Virus record (IMG/VR): IMGVR_UViG_3300043424_000137
Location: 1 to 38,361 of that record
Strand: one strand, 5' to 3'
From: a virus
DNA: 38,361 nt
The number at the start of each line of letters is the position of its first letter. The first letter of the stretch is position 1. A model generated the notes under the pieces. It saw only the letters and a list, made by a program, of their open reading frames with translations, did no database searches and was not told the DNA's origin. This document shows positions 1 to 7,067 of this stretch, in pieces. A program made the translations under genes and the position numbers.

Positions 1-513
1 GCGGAGCATCGCTCCAGCCAGCCCATCTCTTTTGGCTTGAGAGGGTGGCAGCGTGCTGTTCTTGCTGTCGTTGGTTGTTGGCGTTGGCAGCAGTCTTGCC
101 ATGACCGTTTCCAAGTTTCGTTGAAGTTCTAGTCGTCCTTGCTGTGTCCGCAGGTTGACGCTCATGGCACTGTTGGCGCGAGGGGTAGGCAACGAGCCAC
201 CACCGATCTCTTTGATGGCAGGCTCCCACAGCACTCGCTGGAATACATGCCCATTCTGCATCAAACCCTGTCTCGGCCAGCTCTCCAAGAACGGTGTCCA
301 GTCCGTTAGCAAGGATCGCTGAGACGTTTTCCAAGACGACGTATCGGGGTTGAACCATGCAAACGACTCGCATGAGTTCGTAAAAGAGACCAGACCGAGT
401 GCCTTTCTTGATGCCGGCTTGTTTACCTGCAAGTGAGATGTCTTGACAGGGGAATCCACCGCAAATAACGTCAGCTGTTCCCGGCTCGGGTTGGAAGGTT
501 GTGATGTCGTCAT
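1..513 (-). CDS. Nested +1-frame protein, candidate second (target-recognition) subunit of the cytosine methyltransferase
   Basis: Starting at ATG 513, the +1 frame inside the methyltransferase gene is open for all 171 codons to the window edge. It reads like a real protein. Phrases include WFNPDTSSWKTSQRSL, DWTPFLESWPRQG, GGGSLPTPRANSAM, LLPTPTTNDSKN and TLPPSQAKRDG. I recall such phrases from phage proteins that accompany or complete C5 methyltransferases. By analogy with M.EcoHK31I and M.AquI, whose chains are split with overlapping or nested frames (from memory), this would be the smaller chain supplying target recognition and the last motifs. No strong ribosome binding site precedes ATG 513, so coupling to the outer frame or a frameshift is possible. 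The alternative is that one of the two frames is a shadow. Confidence 0.55.
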   Translation of the reverse strand, partial: MTTSQPSNPSREQLTLFAVDSPVKTSHLQVNKPASRKALGLVSFTNSCESFAWFNPDTSSWKTSQRSLLTDWTPFLESWPRQGLMQNGHVFQRVLWEPAIKEIGGGSLPTPRANSAMSVNLRTQQGRLELQRNLETVMARLLPTPTTNDSKNSTLPPSQAKRDGLAGAMLR

Positions 514-664
514 AGATGGGGATGCCGGGAAAGTTTTGGGAAAGGATACTTTTGCAAAAAGGCTCACGCTCAACGAACCCGATGGTCTCAAAGCCACCTA
601 GCAGATGAGCTGCCAGCGAGAATCCACCAATGCCAGCAAAGGTGTCAAGGAGCTTGAGCGTCAT
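1..664 (-). CDS. DNA (cytosine-5) methyltransferase, N-terminal catalytic part (open at window edge)
   Basis: A C5 cytosine methyltransferase transfers a methyl group from SAM to cytosine in phage DNA, probably to evade host restriction. Visible family motifs are: the SAM-binding motif DTFAGIGGFS (residues 7-16), the catalytic GGFPCQ with Cys73, ENV (112-114), and IPASAVGACHQRDR (141-154). The start ATG at 664 overlaps the stop of the upstream helicase gene as ATGA, so the two are translationally coupled. The frame stays open to the window edge (221 codons), but the target-recognition region and motifs IX-X are not seen in this frame. A second frame nested at +1 carries conserved-looking sequence (separate entry). 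In the circularised version of the contig this frame would instead run through 38260 and stop at 38154. Confidence 0.9.
   Translation of the reverse strand, partial: MTLKLLDTFAGIGGFSLAAHLLGGFETIGFVEREPFCKSILSQNFPGIPIYDDITTFQPEPGTADVICGGFPCQDISLAGKQAGIKKGTRSGLFYELMRVVCMVQPRYVVLENVSAILANGLDTVLGELAETGFDAEWACIPASAVGACHQRDRWWLVAYPSRQQCHERQPADTARTTRTSTKLGNGHGKTAANANNQRQQEQHAATLSSQKRWAGWSDAP
109..209. repeat. 101-bp direct repeat, left copy
   Basis: Bases 109-209 are identical to 38261-38361; flanking base 108 (t) differs from 38260 (a). An exact 101-bp overlap is what an assembler leaves when a path re-enters a circle. The extra 108 bases to its left show that two sequence contexts exist before this repeat. 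Confidence 0.95.
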
Positions 665-2031
665 GGGCGGCCGGCGTTCTGCCTTGCAAAGTAAACGTGC
701 CTGGCCCAGCCCACCGGATTCTTCATGCCACGGGATTGTCCGACGGCAATGAGCTGTTGCAGGGTGCGGGCTTGGCGGCGCTCATCAGTGCGTTGTCGCA
801 CTTCCTCGCGCTTGAGCTCCCGCAGCTCACCAGCCATCTCACGTATGACCCGCGATCTGATCGGAGCACACCCTGCCCCACACACCGGACAGACCGGCGC
901 TGGCTTGAACGCGGCGTAGCACTCAGGGCATGTGCGGACCGATGGTGCTGGTGTGCCGCGGCCACCACGCACAATGCCTTCGGCTAGCGACCACTCGCGT
1001 GGATCATCCGGGAACCCATGGCGGGTGACGTTGCCCACGTGATCGAGGATGAGCGCAGCATCCTTGCCGAGCGCTGGGCGCAGCACGCGGCCCACCTGCT
1101 GCAGGTAGAGGCCGAGCGATTGGGTTGGGCGCAGCAGGATCGCGCAACTGGCGGCTGGCACATCAAAGCCCTCGCTCACCACATCCACGGTCACGAGCAC
1201 ACGCACGATGCCGGCTGCATACTGCGCCACTACCTGATCACGGTCTGGAGTATTGCCTAGCAGCAGTGCTGCGCCAATACCTGCCGTCTTAAATGCGTCG
1301 CACACTGAGACAGCATGGGCGACATTGCAGCAGAAGGCGATGGCCTGCTGCCCATCAGCCAGGCGCTGGTAATGCGCGATGGCATCACCTGTAACTGTGG
1401 GCCGATCCATGGCGGCCGCGGCCTGATCGTTGGCGTAGTCGCCAGCACGACGCCGGATGCCGGATAGATCAGCAACGACTGGTGGCGCGTAGATCCGCGC
1501 GGCAGATAGGAATCCCCAGAACACCAGATCAGCGACGCTGGGGCCCGTCACCAGATGATCAAATGCCTCGCTGAGGCCGCGGCCATCAAGTCGGCATGGT
1601 GTGGCTGTGACGCCAAGCCGATAAGCATCAGGCCAATGGTTGAGGATCTGACGCCAGCTGCCAGCTGCTGCGTGGTGCGCTTCATCGATGATCACCAACG
1701 ATGGGCTCCATGCCATGCCGGCCAACCTGCGCACGAGCGTTTGCACGGATGCCACCTGCACCTGTGCATCTGTAGCCGGATGGCCAGCGGCGATGATGCC
1801 GTGATCCAGGCCAGCCCATTGCAGCTTGCTGGCGGTCTGATGGATCAGCTCACGACGATGCACCAGGATCAGCACCTGGCGCCCGCGTGCTGCAGCTTGC
1901 GCGGCGATGGTGGCCAGGATCACGGTCTTGCCGCCACCTGTTGGCAGGCATAGCAGCGGTGCCCTGGCGCCCTGCTGCATGGCGGAGCGCAGGGCATCGA
2001 TGGCGCGATCCTGATACCCCCTCAGCTGCAT
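661..2031 (-). CDS. Superfamily II DEAD/DEAH-box helicase with C-terminal zinc ribbon
   Basis: A 456-residue SF2 helicase of the SSL2/type III restriction helicase kind, an ATP-driven DNA translocase. Visible motifs: Walker A PTGGGKT (30-36), DEAH box IIDEAHH (114-120), VTATP (141-145), and motif VI QQVGRVLRP near residues 311-319. Toward the C terminus CPECYAAFKPAPVCPVCGAGC forms a Cys-rich zinc ribbon. It overlaps the upstream helicase-methyltransferase gene by 10 bases and the downstream cytosine methyltransferase by ATGA, so the three are one leftward operon. It may serve early replication or recombination, or act with the methyltransferases. The family is certain; the role is inferred. 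Confidence 0.92.
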   Translation of the reverse strand: MQLRGYQDRAIDALRSAMQQGARAPLLCLPTGGGKTVILATIAAQAAARGRQVLILVHRRELIHQTASKLQWAGLDHGIIAAGHPATDAQVQVASVQTLVRRLAGMAWSPSLVIIDEAHHAAAGSWRQILNHWPDAYRLGVTATPCRLDGRGLSEAFDHLVTGPSVADLVFWGFLSAARIYAPPVVADLSGIRRRAGDYANDQAAAAMDRPTVTGDAIAHYQRLADGQQAIAFCCNVAHAVSVCDAFKTAGIGAALLLGNTPDRDQVVAQYAAGIVRVLVTVDVVSEGFDVPAASCAILLRPTQSLGLYLQQVGRVLRPALGKDAALILDHVGNVTRHGFPDDPREWSLAEGIVRGGRGTPAPSVRTCPECYAAFKPAPVCPVCGAGCAPIRSRVIREMAGELRELKREEVRQRTDERRQARTLQQLIAVGQSRGMKNPVGWARHVYFARQNAGRP

Positions 2032-4289
2032 GGCAGGAGCTCCGCTTGCTTAGCGGCCTGCACATTGGTGAGGTTCTTCACTGCACAGTTGAAGTAGGAG
2101 GGTTTCAGCTCAAACCCAACGAAGCGGCGGCCCATCTGCAGGCTGACGTGGCCCTCGGATCCAATACCAGCGAACGGGCTGAGCACCAGGTCGCCGGGGT
2201 TGCTCCACAGTTGCAGGCCGCGGCGGATCACCTCGAGTTGCAGCGGGCAAATGTGGCGCTCATCCTCATTGGCGCGTGCGCTGCGATATTGCAGCGTGTC
2301 CGATGGGTTGATGTCCATCCATACGGGGCTGGCGTAGCGCTGCCAGATGTTGATCGAGTCCTTGATGGCATCGCCCGTCTTGGCTGGTGGGTTCTCACCG
2401 GCAAACTCAGTGAACGGGCCGGCCACCGGCTCGGTGTTGTCGCCCAGCTTGCGCACGGTCACCAGATAGTCAGGGATGCCTTGGCGGCTGAGTGCTGAAT
2501 CCTTACGGATCTGCTTGTGCAGCAGGCCGATTGCCTTGGTGCGCTGCATGGCGGTGACTGGATCCTTCCAGATGCAGACCTCGCTATGAAAGACGAAACC
2601 AGCGGCCTGGAAGATGCGCAGCATGTCACCGCGGAAGTCCTTGACGCCGATGAAACCATCGCGCTCCTTGCTGCTGGGCAGGTTCATGCAATGGAAGCTG
2701 ATCAGCCGGCCGGGCATCATCACGCGATGCAGCTCAGCTGCAAGGAATCCGAAGTGATCAAAGAACTCCTGTTCAGTGCGGCTGTTGCCCATATCGCGGT
2801 CGCTGTTGGAGTAGGTGTAAAGCGACGCGAACGGTGGGCTAAAGATGCTGTAGTGGATGGAATCAGAGTCCAGCTGTCGGATGCTCTCCACGCAGTCGCC
2901 TAGATACAGATCCCAGTTGTCGCCGGACTTGTGCTCAGTGACGTGCGGCGCCACCTGACGCTGGATCTTCTTGAGTTGTTCCATGGTTGATTGCTTCATG
3001 ATGGTGACCATGGATTGCGCCATGGCGATACTGTCCGCTTCCTTGCGGCGGATGTTGTCGATCACGCGGCCTTCTGCCACGTCGTAGATGATGTGAGCGT
3101 TGACGGGTTGCTGTTGACCGAATCGCCAGCAGCGGCGTATGGCTTGATAGAACGCCTCATAGCTATGGCTGAGGCCAACAAATGCAACGTTGTGGCAGCG
3201 CTGGAAGTTGAGGCCAAACCCGAAGATGCTGGGCTTGCTGACCAGCACGCGGATCTTGCCGTCTTGGAAATCGATGGCGGCCTGCCGTTTGTGATCGTCT
3301 GAATCGGAGCCTGATACCTCAACAGCACCATCAATGGCTGCTGTGAGCGCTTTGGATTCATCGTTGAGATCACACCAGATCAGCCATTGCTCGGTGTTGC
3401 TGTTGGCCAGGGTGGCAGCAGCTGCAACCCGCAGATTGAGCGATGCCTTGCGCACGTGGCGTTGATCGCTGAGGGTGCGGGCCTCCATGGCGAACAAAGC
3501 CATCTGGCCGGCGTCATCAGTTGCGGCATCACGTGGCGTTTCGACCGTGCAGTCTTGGATCTGCAACTCGGGCAGGATGAAGCTGCCATCGTCGTAGCCG
3601 AGATCTGATGGCTTGCGGATGGTGACTGCCCAGCTGCAAACCCACTCCCAGAACTTGCTGACGGCATGGCCTTTGAGGCGCCATTTGCTGGTGTCGCCGC
3701 CATCGTGGACGAAGAACATGGCCAGCATCTCGGTGCGGGTCATGACGCCGATGAACTCAGCATGATTGCCGAGCTCCATATGGTCATTCGGCGCTGGTGT
3801 GGCGGAGCAGGCCAGCCGGAATGGCGTCTGCGCGAATGACTCGATGATCTGGTTGCGGATCTTGCCGGTGTATGCCTTGAGGATGCTGGACTCATCGAGC
3901 ACTACGCCAGAGAAGGCGGTGGCGTCGAAGTGGGCCAGCTTCTCGTAGTTGGTGACCGTGATGCCGGGTTGCACATCGCCCTGTGTGCTGGCGAAGTGGC
4001 AGGCAATGCCGAACTTCTGGCCCTCGCGCACGGTTTGGTGTGAGACGGCAAGCGGCGCCAGGATCAGCACGTTGCCGCCGGTGTACTTACAGACCTGAGC
4101 GGCCCATTCAAGCTGCATGGCGGTTTTACCCATGCCGCAATCGGCCCAGATGCAGAACCTGCCAACACGGCAGGCCATGGTCACGATGTCCCGCTGAAAG
4201 GGGAAGAGCGGCGCGGTGAACTGCTGCGGATCGAAACCGACTGGTAGGCAGGCGGTTGATTTGGAAGCGAGAAAGGCGGAGTAGTTCAT
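2022..4289 (-). CDS. SNF2-like helicase fused to an N4/N6 (amino) DNA methyltransferase
   Basis: A 755-residue fusion counted from the chosen start MNYSAF at 4289; an upstream ATG at 4388 would run into the divergent rightward gene. The N-terminal part is a SNF2-type helicase: CGMGKT (51-56), the Walker B variant LDESS (131-135), SATP (162-165) and GLSHSYEAFYQAIRRCWRFGQ (motifs V-VI, about 372-391). The C-terminal part is an amino-methyltransferase of the permuted type: catalytic SPPF (484-487) comes before the SAM-binding SPFAGIGSEG (704-713), with FVGFEL after it. It would modify adenine or N4-cytosine. It is the first gene of the leftward arm. Helicase-methyltransferase fusion is unusual next to a second helicase and a C5 methyltransferase. 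No cognate nuclease domain is visible in it. Confidence 0.88.
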   Translation of the reverse strand: MNYSAFLASKSTACLPVGFDPQQFTAPLFPFQRDIVTMACRVGRFCIWADCGMGKTAMQLEWAAQVCKYTGGNVLILAPLAVSHQTVREGQKFGIACHFASTQGDVQPGITVTNYEKLAHFDATAFSGVVLDESSILKAYTGKIRNQIIESFAQTPFRLACSATPAPNDHMELGNHAEFIGVMTRTEMLAMFFVHDGGDTSKWRLKGHAVSKFWEWVCSWAVTIRKPSDLGYDDGSFILPELQIQDCTVETPRDAATDDAGQMALFAMEARTLSDQRHVRKASLNLRVAAAATLANSNTEQWLIWCDLNDESKALTAAIDGAVEVSGSDSDDHKRQAAIDFQDGKIRVLVSKPSIFGFGLNFQRCHNVAFVGLSHSYEAFYQAIRRCWRFGQQQPVNAHIIYDVAEGRVIDNIRRKEADSIAMAQSMVTIMKQSTMEQLKKIQRQVAPHVTEHKSGDNWDLYLGDCVESIRQLDSDSIHYSIFSPPFASLYTYSNSDRDMGNSRTEQEFFDHFGFLAAELHRVMMPGRLISFHCMNLPSSKERDGFIGVKDFRGDMLRIFQAAGFVFHSEVCIWKDPVTAMQRTKAIGLLHKQIRKDSALSRQGIPDYLVTVRKLGDNTEPVAGPFTEFAGENPPAKTGDAIKDSINIWQRYASPVWMDINPSDTLQYRSARANEDERHICPLQLEVIRRGLQLWSNPGDLVLSPFAGIGSEGHVSLQMGRRFVGFELKPSYFNCAVKNLTNVQAAKQAELLPCS

Positions 4290-4380
4290 AGGCGGATGGA
4301 TCGGGCTGAGCGGCCCGCTGCCGCGAACCGTAGCGCATCTTGCCGCATCCGCTAGTATTTGGCCGCAACTGCACGCAAGT
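4290..4380. promoter_or_regulatory. Divergent promoter region between the two genome arms
   Basis: This 91-bp gap separates the leftward helicase-methyltransferase gene (start 4289) from the rightward RecE-like gene (start 4381). TAGTAT at 4353-4358 is a rightward -10-like hexamer about 25 bases before the ATG. Its complement lies in CCAAATACTA, usable leftward. I see no convincing -35 boxes. The location is strongly implied by the gene directions; the exact elements are weak. Confidence 0.4.
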
Positions 4381-5217
4381 ATGGACAACGCCGCGTATCA
4401 CGCACATTCGGCTGTCTCAAAGTCTCATCTGGATCTCATCGCGAGATCACCGCTTCACTACTGGGCGCGTTATCTGGACCCTGACCGTGTGGCACCAGAG
4501 CCCAGCCCACAGATGCGCCTTGGCACTGCGCTGCACACGCACGTGTTGGAGCTCAGCAGATGGGATCAGGAGATCGTTGTGGCGCCACCAATCAACCGAC
4601 TTACCAAGGCCGGGAAGGAGGAATGGGCCGCCTTTATGGCCGCATCAGCTGGCCGCACCGTCATCACCGCCGACGATGCCGCGCAAGTGATGGCCATGGG
4701 CCGTGCTGTGCTAGGTCACCCTGCTGCAGCGATGCTGCTAGGCCTACCGGGCAAGGCTGAGACCACGCACATGTGGGCCGATGCCGGCACTGGGCTTGAA
4801 TGCAAATGCCGGCCGGATTGGCTGACGGACGACGGCAGCATCGTGGTGGATCTCAAAACCACCAAGGACGCCAGCCCGCGAGGGTTCAAGCAAAGCGTGG
4901 CCAACTATCGCTATCACGTGCAGGCCGCTTGGTATCTGCACGGGCTTGAGCAGGCCACCGGACGCCGGCCGGATCAGTTCATCTTCATCTGCGTGGAATC
5001 AACCGCGCCGTATGCCGTGGCGGTCTATGCCGCCGATGCGGAGATGATCGAGCGCGGGCACGATCAGGCGATGCGCGATTTGGCGAAATTGGCGGTTTGC
5101 AAAGCCGCTGATCACTGGCCGAGCTACAGCGAGCAGATCGAAACGCTCAGCCTGCCCGCTTGGATGACGGGCCAGCCGGGCAGCACACAGACCACAGAAA
5201 CCATTCAGGAGTTTTGA
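4381..5217 (+). CDS. RecE-like exonuclease (PD-(D/E)XK, DUF3799/exodeoxyribonuclease VIII family)
   Basis: A 278-residue nuclease resembling the C-terminal domain of RecE, which resects double-stranded ends so that RecT can anneal the single strand. Visible: N-terminal SKSHLDLIARSPLHYW (about 14-29) as in the family, LGTALHTHVLE, and the catalytic core GLECKCRPDWL ... IVVDLKTTKDA. Asp and the D-x-K of VDLKTT form the PD-(D/E)XK site, followed by YRYHVQAAWYLHGL. It begins the rightward arm and is followed by a small coiled-coil gene and RecT, the normal exonuclease/annealing pair. The start ATG has no clear ribosome binding site, as is common in cyanobacterial hosts. Confidence 0.88.
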   Translation: MDNAAYHAHSAVSKSHLDLIARSPLHYWARYLDPDRVAPEPSPQMRLGTALHTHVLELSRWDQEIVVAPPINRLTKAGKEEWAAFMAASAGRTVITADDAAQVMAMGRAVLGHPAAAMLLGLPGKAETTHMWADAGTGLECKCRPDWLTDDGSIVVDLKTTKDASPRGFKQSVANYRYHVQAAWYLHGLEQATGRRPDQFIFICVESTAPYAVAVYAADAEMIERGHDQAMRDLAKLAVCKAADHWPSYSEQIETLSLPAWMTGQPGSTQTTETIQEF

Positions 5218-5219
5218 AT

Positions 5220-5405
5220 GTGGATCAAACATACGAAGATCTTAAAATGCAACTCGAAATAGCTCGCTTCGAGCTTTATCAAGCATTGGAACGCAAAAAA
5301 CGCGCTGAAAAGTCTTTGGAGCGAGCACAAATCGCTGTGTCAAAAGCCACCAAGAAACACACCAAAGCAATAGAAGCTTGCAACTTATTCACTGAGACCT
5401 ACTAA
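5220..5405 (+). CDS. Small coiled-coil protein between exonuclease and RecT
   Basis: A 61-residue protein starting at GTG 5220, chosen because AGGAG at 5207-5211 lies eight bases upstream; the nearby ATG 5218 is in another frame and gives only 14 codons. The sequence is almost entirely helical and charged (LEIARFELYQALERKKRAEKSLERAQ), a likely coiled coil. It is two bases past the RecE-like gene, and its TAA shares a base with the RecT start (TAATG). I do not recognise a family. Its position suggests an accessory of the exonuclease/annealase pair. Lower GC than its neighbours hints at separate acquisition. Confidence 0.65.
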   Translation: MDQTYEDLKMQLEIARFELYQALERKKRAEKSLERAQIAVSKATKKHTKAIEACNLFTETY

Positions 5406-6085
5406 TGGATCCACAATCGGCCATCACAACCCAGTCATCCGGCTCAGTGTTCTCTGGCATCCAAGCTTTCGAGGATGCGCAACGGATCGCCAAGGCACTG
5501 GCCAGCAGCACGTTGATTCCGCCGCAGTTCCAAGGGCAGCAGGGTTTTGCCAACTGCCTAGTGGCTCTTGAGATCGCAGGCCGGATGGGCATCAGCCCGT
5601 TCTTGGCCATGCAGCATCTGCACGTGATCCACGGCCGCCCCAGCTGGAGCAGCAGTTTCATCATTGCGATGGTGAATGGCTGCGGCCGGTTCAGCCCATT
5701 GCGGTTTGAGCTCAGCGGTGAAGGTGACTCGCTTGCCTGCTATGCCGTGGCTACCGATCTCGCCAGCGGCCAGGAGCTGAAAGGCCCCACCATCACGATG
5801 GCGATGGCCAAAAAAGAAGGATGGGCTACCAAGAGCGGCAGCAAATGGCTGACCATGCCGGAGCTCATGATCCGCTACCGCGCCGCTGCGTTCTGGGGTC
5901 GTCTCTACGCCAGTGACATGCTGCTCGGTATGCAAAGCCAGGAGGAGGTGCTCGACGTGCAGCCCGTCACGGTGACCGCAGCACCAGCGGCCAGCATTGC
6001 GGATCTGAACGCTGCCATCGCTCAGCCGGTGCCACCGGCACCCGTTGCAGCACCCGTTGAGGCGGATCAGGATGAACTCTTCTAG
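5405..6085 (+). CDS. recT: RecT-family single-strand annealing protein
   Basis: A 226-residue recombinase that coats ssDNA and promotes strand annealing in phage recombination and replication. Recognisable RecT features are: EDAQRIAKALASSTLIPPQFQG near the N terminus, NCLVALEIAGRMGISPFLAMQHLHVIHGRP, and TMPELMIRYRAAAFWGRLYASDMLLGM. It ends with a Pro/Ala-rich linker and an acidic tip DQDELF, which resembles the C-terminal tips of SSB proteins that recruit partners. It follows the RecE-like nuclease and precedes a small DNA-binding gene that overlaps its 3' end. Confidence 0.9.
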   Translation: MDPQSAITTQSSGSVFSGIQAFEDAQRIAKALASSTLIPPQFQGQQGFANCLVALEIAGRMGISPFLAMQHLHVIHGRPSWSSSFIIAMVNGCGRFSPLRFELSGEGDSLACYAVATDLASGQELKGPTITMAMAKKEGWATKSGSKWLTMPELMIRYRAAAFWGRLYASDMLLGMQSQEEVLDVQPVTVTAAPAASIADLNAAIAQPVPPAPVAAPVEADQDELF

Positions 6086-6263
6086 TTACCTCACCGCCAC
6101 GCAGGTGGCGCAGCGTTGGGGGTTACACCCTGACACGCTGAAACGATGGCGTGATGCGGGCAAGGGTCCGCCATATTTCCGCACTCCCGGTTTCGTGCTC
6201 TATCCCCTGGCCGAGGTGGAGCAATACGAACAGGCCAACACCATCAACCCCGAGAACAAATGA
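6072..6263 (+). CDS. MerR/excisionase-like helix-turn-helix protein
   Basis: A 63-residue protein. The start MNSSSY at 6072 overlaps the end of recT and has AGGA close upstream. TATQVAQRWGLHPDTLKRWR is a helix-turn-helix, followed by GKGPPYFRTPGFVLYPLAEVEQYE, the wing and helix of the HTH_17/Xis-type fold. Such proteins are small DNA-bending regulators or excisionases. No integrase is present, so a regulatory or recombination-accessory role is more likely. The next gene overlaps its stop as ATGA. Confidence 0.75.
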   Translation: MNSSSYLTATQVAQRWGLHPDTLKRWRDAGKGPPYFRTPGFVLYPLAEVEQYEQANTINPENK

Positions 6264-6589
6264 GCTTCAAGTTCAACCTAGGCATTTTCAAATCCACCAA
6301 ACCCGAGAGCAAGGTGGATTTCAGCGGAATGATGAACGTGAAGGTCGAGGAGCTCGACGCCTTCTGCGCGTTCGTGATGAGCCAGACGCCGGATCAGTAC
6401 GGCTCGGTGCAGGTGCCCATCACCGGCTGGAAGAAGACCAGCCAGAAGGGTGTGGCGTATGTGAGTGCTGTGGCGCAGCCGCCCCGTGACTGGGTGCCTC
6501 CTGCTGCTGCGCAGGCCACTCAAGCGGCGCAGAGTCTGGCTGCTGCCACTGATGGAGTGATGCTCGATATCGAGCCGGATCTGTTCTAG
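6260..6589 (+). CDS. Candidate ssDNA-binding protein with acidic C-terminal tip
   Basis: A 109-residue protein with a beta-rich, hydrophobic-patterned body (MMNVKVEELDAFCAFVMSQ, YGSVQVPITGWKKTSQKGVAYVSAVAQPP). An Ala/Gln/Pro linker and an acidic, aromatic tip DIEPDLF follow. The arrangement of compact fold, low-complexity linker and acidic tip ending in Phe is that of SSB proteins, and the gene lies right after recE/recT-like genes. I cannot see a clear OB-fold signature, so SSB function is an inference. Its TAG shares CTAG with the stop of the convergent gene at 6586. Confidence 0.6.
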   Translation: MSFKFNLGIFKSTKPESKVDFSGMMNVKVEELDAFCAFVMSQTPDQYGSVQVPITGWKKTSQKGVAYVSAVAQPPRDWVPPAAAQATQAAQSLAAATDGVMLDIEPDLF

Positions 6590-6774
6590 GGCCGACCCAT
6601 CAGCTCGCATTCAAGACGAGCGATCTCGTTGACGGCCTGCTGCAATAGCTGTTGCTGGTAGCAGGCTTGCTTCAAGAGTGCTGCTGCCATGGCGCCAGCA
6701 TCTGGACTGTTGAGCAGGCTGCGGGCCTGCTTTTCTATTTCAAACTGCTGCTCAGGTGTCAGCTGAACCGCCAT
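6586..6774 (-). CDS. Small helical protein, leftward island gene
   Basis: A 62-residue, Gln/Leu/Ala-rich helical protein (LTPEQQFEIEKQARSLLN, ALLKQACYQQQLLQQAVNEIARLE), perhaps a coiled coil. I recall similar small proteins in cyanophages, with no known function. The start at 6774 is preferred because GGTGAG lies just upstream; ATG 6792 would add six residues. It runs against its neighbours and its stop overlaps the stop of the rightward 6260-6589 gene in a single CTAG. Confidence 0.6.
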   Translation of the reverse strand: MAVQLTPEQQFEIEKQARSLLNSPDAGAMAAALLKQACYQQQLLQQAVNEIARLECELMGRP

Positions 6775-6833
6775 CCACTCACCGAAATGCATGGTGCCAT
6801 AGTGGTGGTGTACATCATCAGGCTAGCGAAGCA

Positions 6834-7067
6834 GTGAATTGCCCCCGGTGCGGCTGCGGTGAAATCCGCGCAACGCTGACCAATGGCAGGGCTGAGGATC
6901 GTGTGATCAGGCAACGGCGTTGCACGGAATGCCGCCATGTTTGGTACACCGCAGAACTACCGGTGAGCGTGGCGGTAGTGGGCTGGGAGCGCACACCAGG
7001 TACTGGCAAGAGCGTGCCAATGCTGCGCGTACCGGTGGAGCTGGCAGTTGGTACCAACGCGGTGTAA
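6834..7067 (+). CDS. NrdR-like zinc-ribbon protein
   Basis: A 77-residue protein, start taken at GTG 6834 because the motif begins there: NCPRCGCGEIRATLTNG ... DRVIRQRRCTECRHVWYTAE. The CxxC ... RQRRCxxC ... WYT pattern is that of the zinc ribbon at the N terminus of NrdR, the repressor of ribonucleotide reductase genes. The ATP-cone domain of true NrdR is absent; the rest is a short beta-rich tail (PMLRVPVELAVG). It may bind DNA as a small regulator. A perfect 12-bp palindrome lies within its last codons. The start is uncertain. Confidence 0.65.
   Translation: MNCPRCGCGEIRATLTNGRAEDRVIRQRRCTECRHVWYTAELPVSVAVVGWERTPGTGKSVPMLRVPVELAVGTNAV
7047..7058. promoter_or_regulatory. 12-bp perfect palindrome GTTGGTACCAAC
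   Basis: A perfect inverted repeat at the very end of the zinc-ribbon gene, 35 bases upstream of a second, longer palindrome and upstream of the next rightward gene block. It may be an operator; this is inference from symmetry and position only. Confidence 0.35.

Noticed and set aside
1887-2498. A 203-codon rightward open frame over the two helicase genes
   Set aside because: The opposite strand codes for clear helicase and methyltransferase motifs, and the rightward protein has no family-like features.
2022-4388. Start of the helicase-methyltransferase at ATG 4388
   Set aside because: It would overlap the divergent RecE-like gene and leave no room for promoters; MNYSAF at 4289 fits better.
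6072-6263. Excisionase as evidence for a temperate phage
   Set aside because: The helix-turn-helix fold is shared by many small regulators, and no integrase, attachment repeat or CI-type repressor is visible.
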